NCBI GenBank assembly: GCA_025936615.1
Contig: JAICSZ010000077.1
Location: 1-7,954, forward strand
Direction: 5' to 3'
DNA length: 7,954 bases
From: Pedococcus sp.
GTDB lineage: Bacteria > Actinomycetota > Actinomycetes > Actinomycetales > Dermatophilaceae
Under the pieces are notes generated by a model. That model was not told where the DNA came from, did not search any database, and saw only the letters and a list, made by a program, of their open reading frames with translations. The translations under genes and the position numbers were made by a program. Positions 1-7,437 of this stretch are shown here, piece after piece; position 1 is the first letter of the stretch; every line of letters starts with the position of its first letter.

Positions 1-100
1 CTCGGATCCGGCCCCCCGGCCACGCCCCCTGTCGCAGGCCGTGACCTGCGGTCGCCGCTGTCTGTGCGTCCCCTGCCCGGTGACGAGCGGCGTCTGCCCA

Positions 101-127
101 TTGTGCACCGCATCGCGGTGATATCGT
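101..127 (+). promoter_or_regulatory. Candidate promoter with embedded 15-bp palindrome upstream of the regulator gene
   Basis: A TTGTGC hexamer (101-106) and a TATCGT hexamer (122-127, fits TANNNT) are 15 bp apart, shorter than the usual 17. Between them is a perfect inverted repeat, CACCGC (106-111), ATC, GCGGTG (115-120). A palindrome between -35 and -10 is a usual place for a repressor operator, so autoregulation by the gene at 223 is possible. The palindrome is seen directly; the promoter and operator roles are inferred and weak because of the short spacer. Confidence 0.3.
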
Positions 128-142
128 GGCAGCAAGGTGCCA
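127..142. repeat. Inverted repeat TGGCA-N6-TGCCA
   Basis: TGGCA (127-131) and TGCCA (138-142) form a perfect 5-bp inverted repeat with a 6-bp spacer, directly after the candidate -10 hexamer. Its centre is about 21-22 bp, or two helical turns, from the centre of the palindrome at 106-120, so a protein could contact both on one DNA face. Short repeats of this size also occur by chance. Confidence 0.35.
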
Positions 143-153
143 AAGGCCATAAG

Positions 154-177
154 AGGTCAATGCGCAGGTCAGTGCGA
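154..177 (+). repeat. Tandem 12-bp direct repeat in the leader of the regulator gene
   Basis: AGGTCAATGCGC (154-165) is followed without a gap by AGGTCAGTGCGA (166-177), matching at 10 of 12 positions. After four bases a third, weaker AGGT-starting unit lies at 182-193 (7 of 12). The array ends about 30 bp before the start codon at 223, so it lies in the probable 5' leader or just downstream of the promoter. It could be a direct-repeat operator or a chance duplication. Confidence 0.5.
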
Positions 178-222
178 GCGCAGGTGGACGCCGCGGCCTC
201 GCAACGCCGGTGAGGAGAGCCC

Positions 223-1074
223 ATGGCCCGGAGCAGTGACCGCGCCGTCGAGATCGAGCGCATCTTCGCCGACCCCCTCCAGCGGCTCCAGGGCATCCTG
301 GCCCGGGACGAACGCCGCCTCGACGCGCGGCGCCACGACATCGTCGAGGCGCGACAGGCGCTGCTGCAGCTGGTGTCCAGCTTCGCCGGTCCCCACGGGA
401 CCAGCGGCACGCCGGTGTGGGAGGTGGTCGCGGCCGAGCTGGCGCCAGACCTGCTTCGGCACCTGCTCGCGACGACCACCGAGGTCGTCCGCAGCTCCGT
501 GCTGAGCCTGGACGTCGGGCCCGGTCTGGACAGGGACAGCATCGAGGAGGGCCAGGGCTACCTGCGCAGCGGGCGCTTTCGACAGCGCACCCTCTACCCT
601 GTGGACGTCATGGAGAGCCGGGCCGGCCGGGAGTGGATCCGGTCGTGGGGTCTGGCGGGGGAGGTGCAGCGGCTGAGCCTGGCGCCGCCGAGCGACTTCG
701 CGATCTTCGACGACGACGCGGTCATGGCGGTCGCGACGTGGGGCGATGCCGCGACCGACTACGTCCTGATCCGCGAGCCGATGATCGTGGCGGCATTCAC
801 GGCGCTGTTCGACCGGTCCTTCGAGCGGGCCCTGCCGACGGTGGGTGGGCACTCGGAGGGCGGCGCCGCGACCGACGACCTGCAGCTGCTCCGGCTGCTG
901 GGCCGGGGGCTGAAGGACGAGTCGATCGCCAGGTACGTCGGCCTCAGCCTGCGCACCGTGCGACGCCGCGTCGCGCACCTCATGGAGGTGCATGCGGCCG
1001 AGACCCGCTTCCAGCTGGGGGTCGCGGCCGCCCGGGCGGATCTCGTGACGCTCGGGAGCCCGGCGGACCGGTAG
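223..1074 (+). CDS. Helix-turn-helix transcriptional regulator, LuxR-type C-terminal domain
   Basis: A 283-residue predicted cytoplasmic DNA-binding protein. The ATG at 223 follows a GAGGAG ribosome site (212-217) by about five bases, which supports this start. Residues 6-50 are charged and helical, possibly a coiled coil (ADPLQRLQGILARDERRLDA). The middle part (about 60-205) holds strand-like segments including LYPVDVM near 124 and FAIFDDDAV near 159-167; this resembles the effector-like domains of actinobacterial TrmB/LuxR-type regulators, but I cannot name a ligand. The C-terminal part, about 217-275, is the helix-turn-helix: LLRLLGRGLKDESIARYVGL, then SLRTVRRRVAHLM, then the TRFQLGVAAAR signature. 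There is no receiver domain, so it is not a classic response regulator. The promoter repeats at 106-177 suggest it may bind its own control region. It is paralogous to the partial regulator at 7438-7954, with 30 of 57 aligned C-terminal residues identical by hand count. Its targets are unknown; purA lies 84 bp downstream but nothing shows it is the target. Confidence 0.85.
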   Translation: MARSSDRAVEIERIFADPLQRLQGILARDERRLDARRHDIVEARQALLQLVSSFAGPHGTSGTPVWEVVAAELAPDLLRHLLATTTEVVRSSVLSLDVGPGLDRDSIEEGQGYLRSGRFRQRTLYPVDVMESRAGREWIRSWGLAGEVQRLSLAPPSDFAIFDDDAVMAVATWGDAATDYVLIREPMIVAAFTALFDRSFERALPTVGGHSEGGAATDDLQLLRLLGRGLKDESIARYVGLSLRTVRRRVAHLMEVHAAETRFQLGVAAARADLVTLGSPADR

Positions 1075-1121
1075 CCTTCAGCGGTACGGGCCCCGTGCGC
1101 ACAACGCCAGGGGCCTGACGC

Positions 1122-3007
<1,886 letters not shown>

Positions 3008-3059
3008 CACACCGACCAGGTGTCGTCTGCCGGCCGGACACACCCAGCGGCGGACGCAA

Positions 3060-3094
3060 CACCGGGTACGGCCCCCCTGCAGCCGCACCCGGTG
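3060..3094. terminator. GC-rich hairpin between convergent genes, probable bidirectional terminator
   Basis: CACCGGGT (3060-3067) pairs perfectly with ACCCGGTG (3087-3094). After one A/C mismatch, CGGC (3069-3072) pairs with GCCG (3082-3085), leaving a 9-base loop. This 12-pair stem lies midway in the 123-bp gap between the rightward DUF402 gene (stop 3007) and the leftward surface gene (stop 3131). There is no T-run on either strand, which is common for actinobacterial hairpin terminators. The structure is seen; termination in both directions is inferred. Confidence 0.55.
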
Positions 3095-3130
3095 GTGCCA
3101 GTTCACGAGGCCAGCCGCCCCGTCGTCCAG

Positions 3131-4870
3131 TCAGTCGCGTCGACGGCGAGCCACCACGGTCAGACCCGACCCGACGAAGAGGAGGACCATCCCGCCCGCT
3201 GCGTAGAGCGTCGGGTCGAAGCCGGTGAAGGCCAGCGTGGCGGGGACGGCGCTCGCAGAGCGCGACGTCTTCGCTGCCGGGTCGGCAGCGCAGGCCGGGC
3301 CCGCGGGCACGGCCGCCTTGTCGAGGACCTTCTCGCTGCTCGCCGGGGTGCCCGGGTCGACCAACTCGCCCTGGCGGGTGGCGCCGGTGGCGGTCCAGCC
3401 GTCACCCGCGGGCGTCTGCCCGGAGGCCAGCCAGGCGGTCTCGGGGTGGGTGACCGCGTCGTGGGAAACCGTCTGGCCGGTGAGCTCCCAGCCGTCGCCT
3501 GCGGGCGGAGTGGCCTGGTCGCGGGTCCACCCGAGGTCGGTCGCCGTCTGGCCGGTGGCCTGGAACGGCGCGGCCAGCGGGACGTAGGAGTCCTGGGACA
3601 CCAGGAGCGTCTGGCCCGTGGTCGAGCCCACGTTGCTCGAGCCGGCCCACGGGCTCACCGTCTGCGACGAGCTCCAGTCGACCTCGTCGTGCCCCACCTC
3701 GGGCACTGCAGGGGTGCCGGGCACGGCCGGCGCGTCCTCGACCACCTGGGACTCTCGCGTGCCGTAGCTGGTCAGGTCGTCCGCCGCGGGCGGCGTCGAG
3801 GACAGCTGCCAGGCGGTGTAGCCGGTCTGCTGCCAGGAGGTATAGCCGTCCTCACGCGGGCCGTACATCGTGGTTGCGGTCGCGTCGGGTGGCGTGGTCG
3901 ACGAGCCCCAGTCGGTGTAGCCGGCCGGCTGCCAAGCGGTGTAGGAGTCGGGGACCGCGGGGGCGGCCTGCTGCGTCACCACGTACTTCGACTGGCCGGG
4001 AACGAGGGTCCAGTCGCCACCAGGTGACGTCGCTGACCACTCGTACTCCGTCGTGTAAGTGGCAGGGATGGTCTCCGTCCACGCCGCCTGGTCGACGACG
4101 ACCTCGTCGTACGCCTTCTCGTCGACCACGGTCGTGGTCACGCCGGTCCACCAGAACCACGACCCGTTGCCGCCGCCGTTGTGCAGGTAGGTGTTCAACG
4201 GGCTGTCGTCGTACACCGCCGTGGTGTTGATCTTCCAGCGGTCGGGGTCGGTGGTCGGGGTGGAGCTGATGGTGCTCGGGTCCTTCGCGTCGTTCCCCTT
4301 GGGCTGGTACGAGTAGTAGCTGCCCGGGACCGTCACCTCGTGGGTGACCGCGTCGTGGTGCACGATGTGCGTCCCGGCCGGGTGCTGGATCACCTGCGCG
4401 GGCTGGTCGACGACCTGGCGCTCGTACTGGTACTCCCAGTGCCCGACCTCGTCCACGGCAGGCGTGCCCTGGACGAACTGCCGGGTCAGCACGGGCCAGC
4501 GGTACTGGTCCTGGCGGGTCAGGACCGGCCACCGGTACTCGGTGTGGGTCACCGCGTCCGTGCCGGGGACTGCCGGGACGAAGGGTTGGTCGATGACGTG
4601 GCGCGTCCACTGGTAGCTGGTGTAGGCGTACTCGGCGAGCTCTCGGGCCCAGCCATAGTCCGTGTATGCCGCCTGGTCCAGCACCGTCCGGGTCCACTCG
4701 AGGTCGGTGCCGTAGGTGGCCTCGACCGCTGGCACGGTCACGGTGCGGAAGACGGCAGGTTGGGCCGGCTGGCCACAGATGCTCTCGGCGGCGTGGGCCG
4801 AAGTTGCGATGAGCACCGGCCCCGCGGTCAGGGTGAGCGCGAGCAGCGCCGAACGGCTCTTGACGGACAT
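3131..4870 (-). CDS. Secreted, LAxTG-anchored surface protein made of degenerate short repeats
   Basis: A 579-residue wall protein with all parts of a sortase substrate. Residues 1-27 form a signal peptide with probable cleavage after AHA. The C terminus has the sorting motif LAFTG (546-550; codons 3221-3235), a hydrophobic span (about 555-574) and the basic tail ARRRRD. LAxTG is the motif of class E sortases, so it should be linked covalently to peptidoglycan; no sortase gene is in the window. The ectodomain has no domain I recognise. It is built of recurring motifs: V-[VIL]-D-[QEK] (63, 92, 153, 248, 258, 515), DAVTH (105, 173, 471), YRWPVLTRQ twice (112, 123), a 33-residue unit twice (309-341, 342-374), GTPAVxEVGHxE twice, and PAGDGWxxTGxT twice (456, 487). 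It holds 23 Trp but only two Cys, C32 and C527. The ATG follows an AAGGGGAAG ribosome site (complement of 4873-4881). It is a single-gene unit, convergent with DUF402. Adhesion or envelope structure is plausible but unproven. Confidence 0.85.
   Translation of the reverse strand: MSVKSRSALLALTLTAGPVLIATSAHAAESICGQPAQPAVFRTVTVPAVEATYGTDLEWTRTVLDQAAYTDYGWARELAEYAYTSYQWTRHVIDQPFVPAVPGTDAVTHTEYRWPVLTRQDQYRWPVLTRQFVQGTPAVDEVGHWEYQYERQVVDQPAQVIQHPAGTHIVHHDAVTHEVTVPGSYYSYQPKGNDAKDPSTISSTPTTDPDRWKINTTAVYDDSPLNTYLHNGGGNGSWFWWTGVTTTVVDEKAYDEVVVDQAAWTETIPATYTTEYEWSATSPGGDWTLVPGQSKYVVTQQAAPAVPDSYTAWQPAGYTDWGSSTTPPDATATTMYGPREDGYTSWQQTGYTAWQLSSTPPAADDLTSYGTRESQVVEDAPAVPGTPAVPEVGHDEVDWSSSQTVSPWAGSSNVGSTTGQTLLVSQDSYVPLAAPFQATGQTATDLGWTRDQATPPAGDGWELTGQTVSHDAVTHPETAWLASGQTPAGDGWTATGATRQGELVDPGTPASSEKVLDKAAVPAGPACAADPAAKTSRSASAVPATLAFTGFDPTLYAAGGMVLLFVGSGLTVVARRRRD
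3749..3946 (-). repeat. Two tandem 99-bp units coding for 33-residue GYTxW repeats
   Basis: Within the surface protein, residues 309-341 and 342-374 align without gaps, with 18 of 33 positions identical. Both follow the plan [SG]YTxWQxxGYTxW, then a Ser/Thr-rich stretch, then TPPxA, then TxYGxRE. They are direct neighbours and so probably an old internal duplication that has diverged. The aromatic, Gly, Pro and RE positions are kept. Confidence 0.75.
4478..4537 (-). repeat. Tandem 33-bp repeat coding YRWPVLTRQ twice
   Basis: The nine-residue peptide YRWPVLTRQ occurs at residues 112-120 (4511-4537) and 123-131 (4478-4504), with an 11-residue period. The two 27-bp copies differ at four places, and every difference is a C/G swap at a third codon position that leaves the amino acid unchanged. 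Confidence 0.85.
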
Positions 4871-4896
4871 GACTTCCCCTTCATATGACGGACCCC

Positions 4897-4961
4897 ACCT
4901 GAGTAAAGATCAGGTAAGGAGAATCCCCTTGAAAGGCAAAGTAATGGTCAAGAAACGGTAA
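4897..4961 (-). promoter_or_regulatory. A/T-rich control region of the surface-protein gene with phased GTAA motifs and an inverted repeat
   Basis: This stretch is far richer in A/T than its surroundings. GTAA (TTAC on the coding strand) occurs at 4903, 4914, 4941 and 4958; the first two are 11 bp apart, one helical turn. ACCTGA (4897-4902) and TCAGGT (4910-4915) form a perfect 6-bp inverted repeat. A TTGACC hexamer on the minus strand (4951-4946) could be a -35 box, but no convincing -10 lies at the right distance. The 11-bp direct repeat resembles sites of OmpR/PhoB-type response regulators in general layout; which factor binds, if any, is unknown. Confidence 0.35.
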
Positions 4962-5067
4962 AACGATGGGCCGTTGATCTCGACTTGTCCTAGTCCAGGT
5001 TGCCGATGACAAACTCACCCAAGGCCCCATCAACCGGGCACTTCGGACTTCCTGTCGACTCCGATGA

Positions 5068-5082
5068 CCGCGCGCCGCGCGG
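5068..5082 (-). terminator. GC hairpin just after the HelD stop, possible terminator
   Basis: CCGCGCG (5068-5074) and CGCGCGG (5076-5082) form a near-perfect palindrome, giving a six-pair stem with a three-base loop. It starts eight bases past the HelD stop codon on the minus strand. There is no T-run after it. The rest of 4962-5067 holds no gene I can support. The position favours a terminator, but such strings are easily made by chance in GC-rich DNA. Confidence 0.35.
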
Positions 5083-5090
5083 ACCGGGGG

Positions 5091-7322
5091 TCAGGACCGC
5101 CCGTGGACCCGCAGGACCGTCATCCGGTGGGCCGCCCTGGTCAGGGCGACGTAGAGGACACGCACTCCACCGGGGGACTCGCGGGTGATCTCGTCCGGGT
5201 CGACGATGACGGTGGCGTCGTACTCCAGGCCCTTGGTCGACATGGGGTCGACGACGGTGACCCGCTCCGGAGCGGCGCCGGCTGCGGAAGCCAGCTGCGC
5301 GGCATACCGCTGCGGTGTCACCACGGCGATGGACCCCTCGACCTCGCCCAGCAAGGCGTCCACGGCCTCGCTCACCCCAGCGAGCACCGCATCGCCGCGC
5401 ACCGTCCGCTCGAGCGGCTGCACGCCGGTCTCGCGCACGGCGTCCGGGATGTCGGCGTCCGGCACCTGGGCGCGCACGACGTCGGCGGCGTAGCCGAAGA
5501 TCTCTCGCGCGTTGCGGTAGTTGGTGTCCATGTGGAAGGTGCGGCGCTCCCGCTTGCCGAACGCCTCCTCGCGCGCCCGCGCTGCCTCCACCGGGTCCGG
5601 CCAGGAGGCCTGGGCCGCGTCGCCGACGACGGTCCACGAGGAGTGGCGTCCACGTCGACCCAGCATCCGCCACTGCATCGGTGACAGGTCCTGCGCCTCG
5701 TCGACGAGGACGTGGGCGTACTCGCCGGGGACGCCGACCTGGCCCTGCAGGAGGCGCTCGCGCGCGTCCAGCGGTGAGGTGGGTGAGGCGCTCCGGTGCG
5801 AGCCACTGGACCGAACCGGCTGCACCTCGGTCACGCCGTACTGCGAGAGGTCGTCGAGCTCCTCGATCTCGTAGAACCCGCGCTCCTCCGCCGGCCCCTC
5901 CTGTACCGGCCCCAGCCGGGCCGCGAGGTCGTCGACCAGGGCTGCGTCGGCCACCGACCAGGTGCCGGCGTCGAGCGTCCTGGCGAGCGAGGTGGCGAGT
6001 GCGTCACACTCCGCCGGGGTCAGCACGCCGTGCCCGTGGTGGCCTGCCACCTGCGGGTCGGCGAGCCACAGCAGCACCTCACGGGGGTCCACCTGCGGCC
6101 ACCACCGCTCGAGGAACGCCTCGACCTCGAGGTGGTCCGCGAAGCGGTCCATGAACTCGGCCCGGTCGCCCTCGCGCACACTGGCCCACGCCGCCTCGGC
6201 GAGCGACGTCCGCACCGCGGCGCCGGCGAGGTTGCGCTGGTGGCTGCGCAGCACCTGGGCGCGGATCCGGTCCAGGGTCGGCCGGTCGACACGCACGGCC
6301 TTGCCGTTGACGAAGGCCCGGAACTCCTGCGGCGCCCCGGGTGGCGCGTCGGCAGCTGCACGGGACAGCAGACGCCGGATCCGCAGTGATCCCTTGAGCG
6401 CCGCCACCGACGGCTCGTCGAGCCGGGTTGCGGTGACGCCGTCGACGACGTCGCCGACCGAGCGCAGGGTCACCGTCTCCTCCCCGAGCGAGGGCAGCAC
6501 CCGCTCGATGTAGGCGGTGTAGGCGGCGGATGGCCCCACGACCAGGATGCCGCCCGCCTCGAACCGCCGGCGGTCGGAGTAGAGCAGGTATGCCGCGCGG
6601 TGCAGTGCGACGACCGTCTTCCCCGTCCCGGGGCCACCAGTGATCTCGGTGACCCCGGGCGCGGGCGCGCGGATCGCCTCGTCCTGGTGCCGCTGGATGG
6701 TCGCCACGATGTCGCGCATCTGCGCGCCTCGGCTGCGGGTCAGAGCGGCGAGGAGTGCGCCGTCACCCACCACGACGAGGTCCTCGGGCGGCTGCGTGAC
6801 CATGAGGTCGTCCTCGATGCCGACGACGTCAGATCCCTTGCAGCGCAACACGCGTCGGCGAAGGACGTCCATTGGCTCGACGGGGGTGGCGCGGTAGAAG
6901 GCTGATGCAGCGGGGGCGCGCCAGTCGATGACCAGCGGCTCGTAGTCGTCGTCGCGAACCCCCAGGCGACCGATGTAGCGGGTCTCCCGGTCTGCCTGCG
7001 CCCCCTCCTTGGCCATGGCGTGGTCGAGGTCGAGGCGCCCGAACACGAGGCCTTCGTACTGGGTGTCGAGGACGGAGCGGCGCCGGGCGGCGTTGAAGAC
7101 GAGCGCATCCCGCTCGAAGAGACCGGTGAGCTCCTCGTCGCGGACGTCGCCGGTGCGGTCCGTCCGGCCGCGGGCCAGGCCGTCGGCCTCCACCAGGCCG
7201 GCACGGGTCTGGGCCTTGACGAGCTCGGCGTAGACCAGGTCGACGTGTGCCTGCTCGACGGAGATCTCACGGGCCACCTCGGCACTGGTTCCCTTGGCGG
7301 GCCGCTGGTCCTGACCAGTCAC
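5091..7322 (-). CDS. helD: HelD/HelR-type RNA polymerase-recycling ATPase (UvrD-like superfamily 1 helicase fold)
   Basis: A complete 743-residue superfamily 1 ATPase. Relatives (B. subtilis HelD, mycobacterial HelD, Streptomyces HelR) bind RNA polymerase rather than acting as true DNA helicases. They insert arms into its channels, free it from nucleic acid, and in some species displace rifamycins. The N-terminal helical region (about 12-80, REISVEQAHVDLVYAELVKA) matches the coiled coil that enters the secondary channel. Next come VIDWRAPAASAFYRA (131-145), typical of HelD, and the Walker A loop GGPGTGKT (229-236). A long insert of about 300-530 fits the HelD-specific arm. The second half has Walker B VDEAQD (540-545), motif III VVGDAAQ (565-571), NYRN (601-604), motif V STKGLEYD (695-702) and motif VI LYVALTRA (723-730). 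All motifs are intact, so it should be active. The GTG start (7320-7322) follows AGAAGGA (complement 7328-7334) by five bases. It appears to be transcribed alone from the promoter at 7359-7386. Rifamycin resistance is possible but not shown by sequence. Confidence 0.92.
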   Translation of the reverse strand: MTGQDQRPAKGTSAEVAREISVEQAHVDLVYAELVKAQTRAGLVEADGLARGRTDRTGDVRDEELTGLFERDALVFNAARRRSVLDTQYEGLVFGRLDLDHAMAKEGAQADRETRYIGRLGVRDDDYEPLVIDWRAPAASAFYRATPVEPMDVLRRRVLRCKGSDVVGIEDDLMVTQPPEDLVVVGDGALLAALTRSRGAQMRDIVATIQRHQDEAIRAPAPGVTEITGGPGTGKTVVALHRAAYLLYSDRRRFEAGGILVVGPSAAYTAYIERVLPSLGEETVTLRSVGDVVDGVTATRLDEPSVAALKGSLRIRRLLSRAAADAPPGAPQEFRAFVNGKAVRVDRPTLDRIRAQVLRSHQRNLAGAAVRTSLAEAAWASVREGDRAEFMDRFADHLEVEAFLERWWPQVDPREVLLWLADPQVAGHHGHGVLTPAECDALATSLARTLDAGTWSVADAALVDDLAARLGPVQEGPAEERGFYEIEELDDLSQYGVTEVQPVRSSGSHRSASPTSPLDARERLLQGQVGVPGEYAHVLVDEAQDLSPMQWRMLGRRGRHSSWTVVGDAAQASWPDPVEAARAREEAFGKRERRTFHMDTNYRNAREIFGYAADVVRAQVPDADIPDAVRETGVQPLERTVRGDAVLAGVSEAVDALLGEVEGSIAVVTPQRYAAQLASAAGAAPERVTVVDPMSTKGLEYDATVIVDPDEITRESPGGVRVLYVALTRAAHRMTVLRVHGRS

Positions 7323-7358
7323 GGAAGTCCTTCTGCTCGGCGCTGCGGAGAACGCAAC

Positions 7359-7386
7359 ACTCTAGCCAGCGAGGCCGCGGGTCCAG
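7359..7386 (-). promoter_or_regulatory. Candidate promoter of the HelD gene
   Basis: On the minus strand TAGAGT (7364-7359) fits the actinobacterial -10 form TANNNT. CTGGAC (7386-7381), 16 bp upstream, is a weak -35. Transcription from here would give a leader of about 30 bases carrying the AGAAGGA ribosome site. I see no 19-bp inverted repeat like the rifamycin-associated element found before some antibiotic-induced genes. Confidence 0.4.
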
Positions 7387-7396
7387 ACCACCTTCC

Positions 7397-7415
7397 ACAC
7401 CTTGGGCCGAGGTGT
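7397..7415 (-). terminator. Small hairpin after the partial regulator, possible terminator
   Basis: ACACCT (7397-7402) pairs with AGGTGT (7410-7415) around a seven-base loop, 23 bases past the stop of the partial regulator and upstream of the HelD promoter candidate. An alternative pairing (TTGGG 7402-7406 with CCCAA 7419-7423) would exclude it. There is no T-run. The placement is sensible but the stem is short. Confidence 0.25.
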
Positions 7416-7437
7416 CCCCCCAAACGGCTGACGACCC

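Noticed and set aside
1..213. Plus-strand frame open from base 1 to TGA at 211-213, as a possible 3' end of an upstream gene
   Set aside because: Its composition is not protein-like, it crosses the palindromes and direct repeats, and candidate promoter elements lie inside it. Chance openness in GC-rich DNA is the simpler reading.
169..993. 274-codon minus-strand frame opposite the left regulator
   Set aside because: His/Arg/Gln/Pro-rich shadow with no ribosome site and no motif; the plus-strand gene has a clear helix-turn-helix.
1084..1098. Hairpin after the left regulator as a terminator before purA
   Set aside because: Only about six pairs including a G/T wobble and a three-base loop, with no T-run; too weak to list as a feature.
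3020..4027. 335-codon open frame antisense to the surface-protein gene
   Set aside because: Arg/Gly/Ala/Val-rich reverse-frame shadow. The minus strand has a signal peptide, sorting signal and ribosome site, which the plus strand lacks.
3131..4870. Phage tail-fibre or prophage origin for the surface protein
   Set aside because: Similar VxDQAA and DAVTH strings occur in some phage structural proteins, but no phage genes, integrase or attachment site lie nearby, and the signal peptide plus LAxTG end point to a host wall protein.
4946..4951. TTGACC on the minus strand as a full sigma-70 type promoter for the surface gene
   Set aside because: No TANNNT hexamer lies 16-19 bp downstream; kept only as a possible -35 within the control region.
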